In this document: positions 29,861 to 42,828 of the stretch, piece after piece
Layout of the letters: each line of letters opens with the position of its first letter
Position numbering within the stretch: the first letter of the stretch is position 1
Source of the DNA: Isoetes taiwanensis
Lineage: Eukaryota; Streptophyta; Lycopodiopsida; Isoetales; Isoetaceae
Length of the DNA: 64,000 nt
NCBI GenBank assembly: GCA_021234155.1
Contig: JAJEKV010000036.1
Location: 1,806,777-1,870,776 of the forward strand
Direction: 5' to 3'
The notes under the pieces: generated by a model
What the model was told of the DNA's origin: nothing
What the model saw: only the letters and a program-made list of their open reading frames with translations
Database searches by the model: none
Translations under genes and position numbers: made by a program

Positions 29861-32600
29861 TCAATCAACAAAGTAATACAACCGCCGACAAAGAAACTTA
29901 GAGTTCAAAATCTCCCGAACCTCAAACAACGCGATCATCAATACTAGTGGGGTCAGCAGAGAAACTCGATCTGAGAAGGGATTAGGTGTGGATAGCTTCA
30001 ATAATGAAACATGGAGTATTGGATGTAGAAAACAACTAGAGGGAGCTCGAGCCGGAATGCAACATTGTTGATCTGAACCGTGATCTGGTAAGGATCGGGG
30101 CACCGATAGCCAATCTTGTTGCAGGGACGTGTGGTAGGGAGGTCACCAACATGATCTGTAGGAGCTTTTCGACGATATAAATCAACATATTGTTGATAGC
30201 ATTCTGTGCCTGGAGAAGATGATGCTGAAGATCTGCATGAAGTGCCTAGAGTTTCTCAAGCCAGAACTCGGCACTAAGATTGACAGAGTCATACCTACTG
30301 ACAGTAAGACACCATAAGGATGTTATCCAAAGTTCAAAAAGAACGGAGTCTCACTAATGGAAGCATGTACTAAGGTATTATAAGCAAACTCAGTCCATGG
30401 AAACCAATCGACCCAACTGCCATGCTGGTAACTGATAAAGCACTTGAATATTGTTTCAGAGTCGGATTAATGTGTTCTGCATGCCCATTACTTTATAAAT
30501 GGAGACGAAAATTCAAGAAGCACTTGACATGCAATAGCTCCAAAAGTCGCTTCTAGAAACTTGCGACAAACTAAGGTCCGTGATCACTAACAATGTAATT
30601 TAGCAAACCATGGAGTCTAACTACTTTACCAAAGAGAAGATTAGTTGTTCCCTCGTCGGTGATGGCAGCGCGGCGAGGAATAGAATGAGCCATATAGAGA
30701 ATTGACCAACAACGATAATAATGTCATTATGACCCCAAGAGAGTGACAGCTCTTAAAATCTACAGAAATGCTCTTCTAAAGTCTAGCTAGAACATGCAAT
30801 GACTAAAAAAGACCATAAAAGAGATGTCTCAAAACCTTCACATAACAACAAATATCACATGATCCAATAAAAGCTTTAACAAAACAGCATAGCCTAGGCT
30901 ATCAATACTCTCGATTAATAAGTTGAAGAGTCATGTTCGATCATTGGCAAATCATGACAACCTTGGAGAACTCAAAACCTAAAAGCACCATTAGAAAATA
31001 TAAAAGCCCATTGTTAAATGAAAGTCCATCTTGGATCTCAAAATAATCAATCATAATTCAACCGCATTTGCCAAGAAATGATGCTGATACACGATGTAAA
31101 ATTACAACTTTCGCAAATGGTTCAGTGGAGAAAGATGCATAAATAGACCCCAAGAAGGCTGCATCCTTTGGCGTTTCTAATAAAATAATGGCCATAAGTT
31201 AGAACCAATCAGGCTTTAAAATAATTTGTGATTGCGGATCAAATGTTGCATCACTTGGCATAGGCTCAAATTAGAGTTTTCGACAGGGCATCAAGCTTTC
31301 TTTAGAGAGATCCAGGATGGTATTTGATCACAAATTTGATACGGGATAATACTTGAATATGCCACCTGGTTGACAGTTGAGTATTCGGGCTAATTAAAAA
31401 TATTTCAAATTTTGATGATGAGTATAGACTATGGCTTTATGAGGGGATCCTTCAAAGAAATGTCTCCACTACTCCAAAGAACCAACTATTGCCAAAAATT
31501 CTTTGTCATAAATTGGATAACTAATTGCTGCAGCCTGGAACTTTCGAGAATGATAGGCGATCGGATGTAGGTCATGATCATCCCCCTCCAATGACAAGAT
31601 ACTACCAAGAGCAAAACTAGACGCCTTCGCTTCAACAACATACAGATGAGAAGAATCCGAATGGGCAAGGACTGGAGCCAAGGTGAAGACATGCTTCAAG
31701 ATAATGAAAGCACTTCTGCTTCAAGTGTCTATTCAAAAGGTTTATCCTTCATAATGAGACATGCCAAAGGAAGTGCGATCTTCGAATAATCCTAGATAAA
31801 CCGATGATTAAGATTTGCAAGTCCATGAAATCACTGGATATCTCAAATCGCAGAAGGTGTTTGCTAGTCCAAAAAAATTCTAACTTTGGCTGGATCCATG
31901 GAGACTCCTTGAGGGGTGATATAATAACCACAAAGTTCTACATGATCATGTTCCAACTGACACTTCTCTAATTTAACATATAGTCCATGCTCATGAAGCT
32001 TTTGGAGAACTTGATAAACATGCGTCTCATGCTCTTTGTAAGTTTTAGAATAAACAAGAATGTATATAGATAGATAATGATAAAAAGGTCCAAGAACTTA
32101 TGGAACACATCACTTACCATATGCTGAAAGATCATTGGAGCATTGGTAAGCCCAAAAGGTATAACAGTATATTCCAAGTGGCCATATCGAGTATTTAAGG
32201 CTATCTTTAATTCGTCACCCTCATGGATTCGAACAATCATACGCACCACAAAGATCAAACTTCATGAAATAGCATACAACTTTAATCGTTCTAACAACTT
32301 CGAGATAAGAAGAAGTGGATACTTATTGAGACTGCAATAATCAACAACCAATCGACCCCAGCAGGTGATTGAGAATGTCGAATCAAATTGGTTGCTAAAT
32401 CCTCTTCAATATAATTTACCAAAACCTCCAACTCGCAGGTGATAGAACATAGATAGGACCATATGGCAACATAGTCCCGGGCTACAGATCAATAGGACAA
32501 TTATATCGACAGTGCTTTGGAAGCTTGCTAGTTTTGACTTATCAAAAACATCACAAAATTCACTATATTTATCTAAGAGCATTGAAGCGGACTTCAACAG
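29861..32600 (-). mobile_element. Degenerate Ty3/gypsy pol
   Basis: Scattered pol pieces in the right order on the minus strand: RT N-terminus (SEFCDVFDKSKLAS, about 32550), RT core (EGDELKIALNTRYGHLEYTV and IPFGLTNAP, about 32200), RNase H (LAHSDSSHLYVVEAKASSFA and HPIAYHSRKFQ, about 31650-31500), integrase (FKCFISYQHGSWVDWFPWTE and FAYNT, about 30450) and its end (FLHPILHVSLLKLS, about 30030). Many stops. It is unrelated in detail to the chromovirus at 3-13 kb. Confidence 0.8.
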
Positions 32601-33659
32601 TGTAGAGCTAGTTGAAGGTTGGACTTGAGTTGCAAATACTGAAGTGGATATTGCCTTCTAGATTTAATAAACTTGTGAACAAAAATCTTTGACATGCGAA
32701 ACGGGGAATGCGGCATGGAAGAAGTCGTCAAAAGCAGGCGCATGATCAAAGTTTGAGGCAGAAATTGAATCAAGGTACCAGACAAAAACTAGAACGAGAT
32801 CTAGAACTGGGAGAAGAGCTAGAACAGGAATTGGGAGGATCATAGACATAATCTAGGACATGAACTGAAGCATAGATGAGAACATGACCAGGACCCCGAG
32901 CAGAAATAGGAACTGAAACACGGACAGGAAGTGGAATGAGGAGTGGAACAAAATTCATGAACCTACGCGAAAGCAAGGAAAATATAATTAAAAATATGCG
33001 AGAAGTACATAAGAATAGGCTGAAAGACTAGATATCCTTCATGCAACGAAGCAAAATAAAGAAAATTGAGCTAGAAGGTTCAAGACTGGCGTTGAACCAG
33101 AATGGTTCAGCAAAAAAGAGGCGCCTCAATATATAGGTCTTGACTTCTAGATGAATGGTCAGGATTGCGCCACTTTAAAGGATAATATCGCACCAAGTGT
33201 GGCACATGTATGTAGGTTCTGGAATGTTCCAGAATCTCCTGGAAACAACCATGTATATGAAGAAAATGCAAGGGGATGCCTTCAAGAAGTGGTAGCTCAC
33301 TTGGCAAAGGTGTGTGTTCGGACTCTGCTCCATGCAACTACCTTTTGCATTCGTGTGATGACTATCTTTATATGTACGAGTATAATACCATATTGTTGTC
33401 ACACTAAGAGAGCCTCTAGAGGGTAATCTATGTCTGAGGCTAGAAGCTTTTGCTTTGTAAGTAGCTTTTGTATGTTTAATAGTTTTCATTTAGCTATTTC
33501 CACTCCTCTTTTGCATGCAATGTTTTTGGGTTGCCCCTAGGGGGGCAAACCCTCGTTTATGTGGGTTTCTGGGCATATTCAGGTATATGCTGGCATATGC
33601 CTAGCATATGCTGGTGACTGCTCAAAACTGGCTGCTGCCTGTAAACTCTCGGTCATCCA
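32601..33659. other. No clear gene; probable flank of the gypsy relic
   Basis: The minus strand at 32770-32976 has a Val/Pro/Ser-rich open frame. At about 33110-33406 the minus strand starts TGTGACAACAATATGG and contains ACATATAAAG, which may be an LTR remnant. A GGGTTGCCCC/GGGGCAAACCC palindrome lies at 33528-33552. Confidence 0.4.
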
Positions 33660-33689
33660 GTGATCCAGCCCCATTCCTTCGCAGGCGTG

Positions 33690-34215
33690 GCTATGGCGCA
33701 GCTCGACCCTTCTTCTTCTTCTTCCAAGCATTTTCCTCCGGCTTCCAAGAGCATGGCAGTTATTTACTCTGCCTTTCATGATTTTCTTTGTTTTGGACTG
33801 ATGAGCTCGACGGTGTTGCAAAATGGAAGCAACCTTGACATCTTTGCGGGAGGAGGTTCTTTGAAAAGTGCTACGAAGATTGGACGGCGTCGAAGATGTG
33901 GCTCGATTTTCTCTCCTCTCCAAATACTGGTACCATTTCATTCATTCTGAGGAGTTTTGGAAATGGGGATCTATCATAGGTTATGTCTATAACCAAAGCC
34001 AGTGCTCTTCTTACTCTGTTTTTGACGATTTTCAATCTGTCCTGTCGTGCACTTCTGAACGGCATGTAAGATCCACTTGTGGGTACCTTAACACAGGTCT
34101 TCTTCCAGGTCAGGATCTTAAGCATTGCATTTATGCAGAACAGGCTTGGAAAGAGGAGACTTGGCCTGGGGATCATCTCATTCGCTACCTCGATACCTCT
34201 TACGGTATTATCTGA
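33690..34215 (+). pseudogene. F-box-like protein relic
   Basis: The plus frame from about 33868 reads LRRLDGVEDVARFSLLSKYW, then HFIHSEEFWKWGSII. This resembles the C-terminal half of a plant F-box (VARLSLVSK-W), the part that binds SKP1. The upstream Ser-rich start (MAQLDPSSSSS, 33693) is in another frame, so a frameshift near 33880 separates start and F-box. The reading stops at 34215, before any recognisable substrate-binding repeats, next to an L1 fragment. It may be a broken gene or a captured first exon. Confidence 0.5.
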
Positions 34216-34261
34216 TGCAGGCATTGCCATTTACGCCATGGCTATGTGTCGTCCCCCTCCT

Positions 34262-36410
34262 TTAACCAGATAAGGGCCGCCGTCACACGCGCCTCCTGCA
34301 CTTTAACCTGCTCCAGAAAAGCAATACGCTGCAACACTGCATTCTCCCTAATGCCATCAGAAGGCTGCGCCCGAATCTTCTCCAACTCCTGATAGAGACC
34401 ATGCAACTCCTACCGCTCCTGCTGCACACGCTGCCTACCAAAGACCTTGGCAAAACGTTTCACCCTGGCCAACGCAGTCACCATACCAGACATACCCTTC
34501 AGAGATGAAAAGGTATCAAACCACAACTCCCGCGCACCGGGCGAAATCCGCGATCGGCCGGAAGTCGGGTGTTCAAATGGAACACCGTCCTAGAGGGCCG
34601 AGAGGCAACCGCACCCTGACCGGACAAAACACGGGGTAATGATCAGAAATGGAGGTAGAACCGAATGTTACTCCGGCGTAAAGAGGGCACACCATCCGGT
34701 CGCATGGGGAAGCATAGCACCCGGTCATGCCTAGCATAATACCGCCCACACCAATCTGCCTATTACAATAGGTGAAAGACAAGTCCCCGGGACCTCAACC
34801 AAGGCCAAATCCTGCAACAAAGCGAGACCACCGGGTCCCTCTCAAACTCATGCACAACACGGGTTCCGAACCAGGCGATCCTCTACTCGCTCTACCATAT
34901 TGAAGTCCCCTAATAGCAACCAAGCGACCTGCAACCCACCAAGGGCTCGCAACTTATTCCGATTGTGGCCCATAAAGCACCCTGCTGAGAAGGCTGATTA
35001 GGGGCATAAACATTAACAATCCCCCACTCTTGCCCTCCCTCCAACCACTTAATTATTGCCCACCACCAAACACATGCTGCTGCAGTGCATTGACTGCACA
35101 TCCATCCTCCAAGCAATAAGAGTACCCCCACTAGTCCGCCCAGAAGACGAAGCAATAGAGGCAAACTGCCTACCAACCATAGTCATGAGCCTAGACATAT
35201 CACCCCGGTGACACTTATGCTCCTGAATGCAAATAATATCAGGACGCAACTGCCGAAGTGCCAAAGAAACACGGGCCCTCTTACTACTAGCGGACCGTAC
35301 CCCCCGCACATTCCAACTAAGGATTGACCTATTCATCCCGGAGGAGAAGTGTTTAGCCCCACATGCGTACCCACCAGGCCATCAGCTCACTCCGCAGAAG
35401 AGCCAGAGGATTAATCATAGCAATGTGACCCACAGCCGCTCTTACTTCCAATACATGTTGGAAGTCCCCCAGGCACCTCCATAGAGTCATGGGCCACACT
35501 AGTCTCTACCTCCAACCGGGCTGCTCCAGCCACCTCATGCTCAACACACACCGCTACCGGGACATCCACAACAGGATCACCAGCCCCTCCCACAGCCCTG
35601 TCCTCAGACCTAGCCACAACCAAATCATCTGAGCCCTCCCTTGAGCCACCACGTCCCCTAGCCCCGCCATCCAATGGGCGGCCAGCAGCAAGCCTGCCCC
35701 GGCCTCGTCCCACACCACCTCTCCCAACCACACCATCTCGTCCAACTCCACTCACTGCACCACGGAGTCCTCTGCTTATTGCCTCAGGAACAGAGGAATC
35801 CCGGGCCCCTGCATAAGCACCAGCAACCCCTACCACATCACAAGCACCAGCAGGATCACCAACAGGGTCAGATGGTAGCACAATAGATGGAAACATCCGC
35901 CGGATCTCAGAGCCATTCAAAAGCTTCAATCGGAAGAGAAAATGGCAGGGACCACTATGCACTGGAAGAGAAGTGGGCACAGGCTGCAAAGCAGGCAGAC
36001 CAACACAGATCTTGGGGACCTGCACAATAGAATGAGCAAAATATACACCCAGGCCATTAGCCATAGAAACCAAGAAATCAGGCACCATCATGATCAGATC
36101 AGGAGGAAGATCCTGAATCTGGAACCAACACGGGATTTTAACCGCTGTCAAAGAACTGGTGGACATTGCCGGAGTATAATACTGATACAACACATAAGAT
36201 TCACCCAAAGTATCCACCCCCCGACTAACTAATTGCCGCACGGAAGACTCAGCCTCAAACATGATTATGAAGAAATTATTTGGTAGGAATTTCAGAGACT
36301 GATACCTGGGCAAACCAATCCGCCTCAGATGCCCGGCAAGCCAAGATCTAAACCTCCTCGTGTCCAATATGTAACCCGTGAAGTAGCCCAATACCGCAAA
36401 TGAAACTAGA
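34262..36410 (-). mobile_element. L1-type LINE, ORF1 and endonuclease parts, lacking RT
   Basis: ORF1 (about 36410-35411) has the DUF4283-like core of plant L1 elements: FLPNNFFIIMFEAESSVRQL and IPCWFQIQDLPPDL, then a Gly/Arg-rich C-terminus. The endonuclease follows in broken frames: ILSWNVRGVRSASSKRARV and RPDIICIQEHK at 35336-35200, WGIVNVYAPNQPSQQGALWA near 35000, and ISDHYPV near 34640. The ORF2 linker (RVKRFAKVFGRQRVQQERQE) reaches about 34262, where the element ends against the F-box relic. Loss of the 3' half is opposite to the usual 5' truncation, so a later deletion or insertion is likely. Confidence 0.82.
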
Positions 36411-36894
36411 CTACTCCAGTGATATTGATGCAGGGACAAGCTTGGGCATAGGTAGTGATGCAGCTGTTTACTTTGAACTTGAAGTGGAAGAAGAGACAAG
36501 TAGAAGAGGGACAAGGAGTTCGAAGAAAATATTGAAAATACCAAAGTCTGTTTGGTATGTTGGTCGGGTGCTTAGCATGAGGAAGAAGGTTGGAAGGTCG
36601 TGGAGAGAAGCCCGAGAACCCGTTGACTTAGCCAGTAGGCCATCCTATGCTGTTGAGGTGAACATGGCCTGGTGTAGAGAATTTGATAAGGTGCTAGGCG
36701 ATTCCCGTCATTTGTACACGTACGATTTGTTGGAGAACCAGATTGTAGAGTTAGAGAGTGTCATTTCGCTTGCCAATTTCACATTCAGCCTTGTTACCAA
36801 TAAGTACGAACTGTGTGACGGTGACAAGACAAAGTTTGATGAATTTTTGAAATCTCGTACGTATTTTTTGGCATTTTATTTTGTTGGTTACTAA
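36400..36894 (+). CDS. Hypothetical 164-aa ORF
   Basis: Open from the ATG at 36400 (MKLDYSSDIDAG) to TAA at 36892. Charged, no signal peptide, no repeat; motifs such as VWYVGRVLSMRKKVGRSWRE and HLYTYDLLENQIVELESVIS match no family that I recognise. It could be an exon of a larger gene or a transposase fragment. It begins where the minus-strand L1 ends. Confidence 0.35.
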   Translation: MKLDYSSDIDAGTSLGIGSDAAVYFELEVEEETSRRGTRSSKKILKIPKSVWYVGRVLSMRKKVGRSWREAREPVDLASRPSYAVEVNMAWCREFDKVLGDSRHLYTYDLLENQIVELESVISLANFTFSLVTNKYELCDGDKTKFDEFLKSRTYFLAFYFVGY

Positions 36895-37752
36895 AAAACT
36901 GCCTGCCTAAACTTTTTGCAGAGGCCAAGGGGAAACATGTGGCAAGATAGGTTTAATAGGAAGATAAATCGAGGCTGTGGAGGTACATGTCATATTAGAT
37001 CAAATAAAATTTGTATGGATAATTTTTTATTTGAATAACATGATAAGCAGCGTTAGTTTCTAATTTTAGTTTTTGAATAGTTCCTTTTATTGGTTACACA
37101 GACATGCGAGCAACAAGCACCAAGTTCATTGATCTGTAGTGTTATGTTAGTTTTCTAAGACTGCATCAGATATTCAGAAGAATGTTCAGAAAACATTATT
37201 CGGTATGTACTAGGTGTAGTGGATGTATTTGGTGTTTGGAGACTTTAGATATATTTACATTTTGAGCTTTAATCTAAATTACTTGTGGTTTTAAAGGGTT
37301 TTTATAGTCTAGGTTGATGAAACTGTGATGTTAAATGTCTGCTCAGATTGACATACTGTGATGTTAAATGTTGAATAGATCATCTGATACCTACCATACA
37401 CAGGTCCATGTTTTAGGTTTTTTTTGCAGTCTTGCAGTTTTTTTTGCAGTCCATGTCTTAGGTTCTTTCCAAATTTTTTGACATGCAGTGGTATAAGTTC
37501 TTTAGTGCATCTATAAGCACTGCAGAGGTTAAATAAAATCATGGTTTGAGGAAAAAAAAAAGAGCACGTCGAAGTAGGTTGTATTGTGGATGATACACGT
37601 TATCTGCCGGGTTGTCTAGGATGGTTATTTGATACAGGTTATTTGCTGGGAAACAAGCCGGTTTTTGTCTAGGATGGTGAAAACGGAAGCTATTGGAAGA
37701 AGAACATCCCACTTCGGCTATAGCAGATTGAAATCGAATGCTACAGTGCACT
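36895..37752. other. No recognised gene
   Basis: AT-rich DNA. A short string around TTTTTTTGCAGTC is duplicated at about 37420-37450. Open frames are short and featureless. Confidence 0.55.
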
Positions 37753-38592
37753 AGGTGAATAGTGCACTGCGTCAACAGTGTTTTGTTCGAGATTCAATCT
37801 GGGTATTGCACGTTAAAATTTCAATGGCCCTTACCCTATTATTCTGAAAATTGCACTTGTGGTCAATTAAAATTGGACTTATTGCTTAGAAATGAAGCTT
37901 GGTTTTTATAGCAACCATTATATGGGTAAGGTTTCCAGAATTACTTGCTCACTATATACTAGAACAATTCACATGTATTTTTGAGTTGAATCCCTTATGA
38001 GTACTGATATATCAATGAAGCCATTGTTATTCAAATGTGAAAATTTCATCTTGAAATAACATTCCAAGTGCAAACTTTAGAAGAACTAGAAAATAAATAA
38101 CTAAATCCTTTTCGAGTGGGTGGCAAAGGGCCATTGTAGACATGTATTTGTAGGTGAATAGTGCACTACGTGGATAGTGCTTTGTTCGAGCTTCAATGCT
38201 ATCGCCCCGTGTATTGCATTAAAACTTCAATGGCGCTTAGCCTATTATTTTGAAACCCGCACTTGTGGTTCATTGATTGCAAATACCAAATAAAAATAGA
38301 CTTACTGCTTAGGAATGGTTTGAAGCTTGGTTTTTCTAACAACCATTGCATGGGTAAGGTTTACATGGATAAGGTTTCCACAATTACTTGCTCATTATAT
38401 ACTGGAGCAATTCACATGGATTTTCGAGTTGAATCGCTTATGAATACTAATAGTTCAATTAAGCCATTGTTATTCAAATGTAAAAAATCCATTTTGAAAT
38501 AACATTCCAAGTGCAACCCTTAGAAGAACTAGAAAATAGTTAACTAGATCCTTTTAGTGGGTGGCAAGGGGCCATTGTGAGCATGAATTTGT
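37753..38592 (+). repeat. Large tandem duplication, two copies of about 400-440 bp
   Basis: Copy 1 (37753-38151) and copy 2 (38152-38592) both begin AGGTGAATAGTGCACT and share long colinear matches, such as AACATTCCAAGTGCAA and GGTGGCAA-GGGCCATTGT. They differ by many substitutions and an extra GGTTTACATGGATAA in copy 2. No open frame. Confidence 0.88.
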
Positions 38593-39301
38593 AATTGACT
38601 GCATGGATTAGGAAAATATATAGATGCAATTGGTGTTGGGGTGTCACAAATATGAATACTGGATTTCTATGAATACTTTCTATTTTGTCTATAGGTTATT
38701 TGACCATGTGCGAGACCATGTGTTAACTTTCCCCTTAAGGTTCAAGAACTGACCAATTTACATGGCAATAAATAAGCCAATGGTTCACGTGATATGATTT
38801 ACTTCGAGGGTTATGATTGTCCTTTGTCCCCAAGTTAAACCCGGGTTAAACCTTAAACCATGGCTACTTAACACTCAACCCAGTCAATCCAGTAGTCAAC
38901 TATATACACAACCCCTATCGAGAGCACTTGTGGACGGGCTTGTAGCGGCGTCGTAACGACTTATAGAATAATGTCTGTCCAAATGAAACTGATTATAAAA
39001 ATGTGGTAGGGGGTATGTTTGAATTTAGATAATTTATTGTACAAATATGGTAGGGGGTTTGGAGGAATTTACAGAACTCAGCATACATATATGGTAGGGG
39101 GTGTACCTAGAGTTTCTTTAAATTTTCGTATAAGGGGATTTTTTCTAGTATTTTAACCGTATAAGGACCTTTTTCTTTAACCCTGTGCACACACATGCCC
39201 TATAGACTATACATTAGCTGCACCCCCCGGGGGTGGCCTGTGGGTACATAGCTAGGTCCGTCTTCTGGCAAAGCCTGCGTTTGTGTTCCTTACACTCAGC
39301 A
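38593..39301. other. No gene; ATGGTAGGGGG repeated
   Basis: (A)TGGTAGGGGG recurs at about 39003, 39048 and 39093 in AT-rich DNA, a diverged 45-bp tandem repeat. No coding content. Confidence 0.6.
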
Positions 39302-39995
39302 TCAAACTACCTGGTTATGTGGGAAGGTTGTGGTTTCTGAGATCCTTCGTGGGTGGGTTCTCTCAAAACACTTTTCTGCTGCGGTTTGTACCAGCTCAAT
39401 CAGATGGCTCGTCTGTTGCTCTAGCATGGTGGCCAGCAAGATTCCTGCTAGGTCATCTGTGAGCATTCCGGCATAAGCCTCTGCCTGTTCGTAATCCAGT
39501 CGCAACTGAGGTTGGCGAGAAGCCGTCATAGAAGGGATTCTGACTGCCTACAAGCCACCTTTAGGTAGAGTGGGAGATGATCTAAGTCGGCTTCCTCATC
39601 TCAATATATCTGCCTACTCGGAAGTGATTGATGATAGCCATATCCTGCTCAGCCACTAAGACATAATCCACCACACTAGATCCTCCGCCATGGTTCTCCT
39701 GTCTACAAGTGCATTTCGGGAAGAGGGCCACTGCGTCAGGCCATTGCAAATCACCAAGTCAAAGAAATTGCATAGCAGAAGTAACTGCTTGCCAAAGCGT
39801 GTGACCTGGTTGTCATCTAATGTCCGTGGCCAAGTTGCCTCTGCAGGGCGCAGCTGCAGCACATCGTCTGCCAGGGGGGTCAAGTCTCGTGGGTTGCTAT
39901 GCTTAAGTGAGGCTGAGCTCTCTTGCCTTGATGAAGTTGCTGAGCAGACTGATGACTCCTATTCCTTTGGATCTGCTGCTAATTTTTACTAATTC
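39302..39995 (-). mobile_element. LINE endonuclease, second half
   Basis: The minus strand reads TWPRTLDDNQVTRFGKQLLL, then LCNFFDLVICNGLTQWPSSR (39860-39690). This is the second half of an apurinic-type endonuclease, where a mutated GDFNAR half would precede it. A further open frame (39529-39302, YAGMLTDDLAGILLATMLEQ) matches the linker after the endonuclease. The missing first half occurs on the same strand at 45738-46460. Confidence 0.7.
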
Positions 39996-41742
39996 CAAGC
40001 TTAACTCCGTGTGCTCTTAAACTGTCCACATACCTAGCCTACACCAATACTCCTTGGTTCATTTTCTCACCTGCCTAGCCATCAATTGCTCAATCTTATC
40101 TCCTAATCTGGCTTGGATTTTGGTTGCTTTTTATAGGTGCTGACAAAGTCCAATTTTGGTTGGGGTCGTGGTTGCTCTTCTCTCACTTGAAGACTGATAC
40201 ATATAAGCTGAATTTTCTTTGAAGAGTCAACTTTGTAGTCCTCAGACTTGACTTGTCTTACATTACTGATTGTCTCTATCTCCACCTCCCTTTATGGAAG
40301 GTTAGAGCTAAAGACTTTTGCTTTAATAAATTGTGCTGGTTTTAGCAGATCCATGTATTGTTTTTCTTGATTAATGGAAATATCTACACTTACTCTAAAA
40401 AAAAAAAAAAGGGGAGGGGGGAAGGAGGGGAATGGAGATCAACCATAATTGCAAGGTTCTTATCGTTTTCCCTTGAAGAAACAAGCTGACAAGTCATTTA
40501 ACATCCTCTAGCCTCCAGCAGCATGAAACTATAGAATTGAAATACATAATATCCTTGAATTTATATGTAAAGTCGTTAGGACTAAGCGTACAATATTTAT
40601 CTTTCCTTGAGCAATAAAACATCTGGAAAAGCCCCTTACTTCATGCTTGAACTCTAGGCAATTGTAAGTTGCAAGAGGCAACTAAATGGTTTGAGCTGAT
40701 GTATGATTTGATTAGAAAGGTTTCTTAAAATAGATTCAGTTCAACTGATCCAATAATCCTTGCTCCATGTCTACATGCTTTCCACTTGCTATGTTTATCT
40801 TACTATGTTTGTGTTTCGAGTGGCACAAAATGTATTGATGGTTGTCTTTGAGATGCTAAGTTCTCAAGCTGTACTGGGTTTTGAAACTTCGGGTATGTAT
40901 TTTGAGATAAGAAATTGTAGCTTAATAAAATTCTATAGTTTAGTGCATGTTAGTTCAAATGTAGATTACATTTACATGGCTGATATTTGCATGATATGGT
41001 GCATGCATTTTCTTTGTATTGAATAGTTATATGAAGTAAAATGGCTTGTTTGCACTTGTGGTGTATATATAAGTAGTGCTAAATTTTCATGGGTTAGAAT
41101 GCAGGAAAATTTCTGTATAACAGTTCATAACCACGTTTGCACATTTCTATACACTTATCTGCATAAAATTACCAATTAACTTTGTTTTTTTTGGGGGATT
41201 AGAGTCTACTTTGAATGTACATTTTCATGGATTAGAGCACAGGAATTTTTTTTGTGTAAGAGTTCACAATTATGTATGTACAGTTATGTACATTTATATA
41301 AATTTGTACAAATATATGGTTGTGTACATTTGTGTACATGGAATTACCAATTGTCATTCTTTTCTTTTGTTCTTGCATTGAGGAATTGGAACATATTTGA
41401 AATGTACAGTTATGTACATATCTGCTTCCATGATGTAATAATTGTCCTGACATGTTATGTTTGTGTTCAGATTCTCATAGTATCAAGAAGCAAGAACAAC
41501 AACCCAAGATTACTCAAGTCGCTGGTAAATAAAACTTGCCTCTATGCACGGTTTTCTAGATCCTCATGATATTTCTTCTTTCAATTATTGAGTCAGATAC
41601 TATCAAACTAGATTTCACTAATGTGAATGATCATAAAGATGAAGATGAAGTCACGGATAGGGGAACTGCTACTATTAATAGTCCTTCTACCTCTGCTCCT
41701 ATTCCAGCACTAGAGGATGAGATTGCACGAATCAAGCAGCAA
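39996..41742. other. No recognised gene; poly(A) tract at 40397-40410
   Basis: Fourteen A residues preceded by TAATAAA-like and TTAATGG strings look like the 3' end of a plus-strand retrotransposed sequence, but no coding region could be assigned. From 41250 to 41420, TGTACA-type strings recur. The ORF at 41566-41757 has no recognisable domain. Confidence 0.5.
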
Positions 41743-42141
41743 CGATCTAGACCTTTATGAGTAGTCGCTTCTACCTATTTATGCTGGTGTCTCGAGAATG
41801 CCCCACATGCACATTCAAGGATCAAATACTCGAGCAGTCTCCCATGGGTCAATTACAATCTCTCACACTAAGACTATGCTCGTCCTCGAGCATCCAAAGC
41901 TATGACTTAACCATGTATACCAATGCCACTATGATTACTAAGTTTGTCAAGACTGTGCAAATTAGTCGTGCATATAAGCACCCATAGAGGCTCAGACCTA
42001 CTTTGATACCGAATATAACGTTGCAAAACCGTCTACACATTTATGAGTAGTCGCTTCTACCCATTTATGCTGGTGTCTCAAGAACGCCCCCAAGCACATT
42101 TGAGGATTTAATACTCGAGCGGTCTCCATGGGCCCGTTATA
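41743..42141 (-). mobile_element. TRIM-like miniature LTR element, truncated
   Basis: Two similar LTR units on the minus strand (CTCGAGTATT ... GTAGAAGCGACTACTCAT) surround a short spacer. The right unit starts TATAACGGGCCC at 42141 and ends before a degraded primer site (CGGTATCAAAG, about 42010). The left unit follows GAGAGATTGTAA and is cut at about 41743. The same family lies at 48102-48692. Confidence 0.7.
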
Positions 42142-42701
42142 TTTTCAAACTTTTAACTTTTCTAAGCATTACATATTTATCGCTTGATATGCACTTTGAT
42201 TTTGCAAATTATTAAGAAGCTTGATTGCACTTGAAAATGGAAAAAACAAAGTAATTTCTAAACTTTGATTATTGTGTTTAGTTTTTGAACTTATGCCCGA
42301 CGAAAAGCCCAACAATGCTGGGCACTTTTTCTAGTTTTGTACTAAAATATTGGATTCAAGTCTTCATTTCAATGTCTAGATGAATTCAATACCTTGTAAG
42401 TTTTTAAGTTGCAGGATGCTTCACAGACACTACTAACAATGATATTGTTGGGTTTTATTCCAAACAATAACAAGTTTTTGGAATAAATGAAGAGCTCTTG
42501 GATGTTTTAAAATCAGAGAATTCCACGAGGTCGTGCTTCTACACCTACTTATATGCATCTTAGAGCTTTCACATAGCCAAATCGGAAATATAATGCATAC
42601 AATATTGTACTACCAAGAGATAAGTCTATTGTGAGATTTTCAAAGCATAGCCTACCAATATGACTTACAAAACAAAGAGACTTCAAAAAAAGGCAACTTC
42701 G

Positions 42702-42828
42702 GTCAAAGATCTCAAATGTTTGAACAATTTGGCGCATTCCACTTTGACCTGAAGTGTTTCGACTTCAGTCAAAGATCTCAACTGTTTGAACAATTTAGAA
42801 TATTCCACTCTGAAGTGTTTGGACCCGG
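42702..42828 (+). repeat. Two-copy tandem repeat, 66-bp unit
   Basis: GTCAAAGATCTCAAATGTTT at 42702 recurs as GTCAAAGATCTCAACTGTTT at 42768, with shared GAACAATTT and CTGAAGTGTTT downstream. It lies about 140 bp upstream of the receptor-kinase start. Confidence 0.85.
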
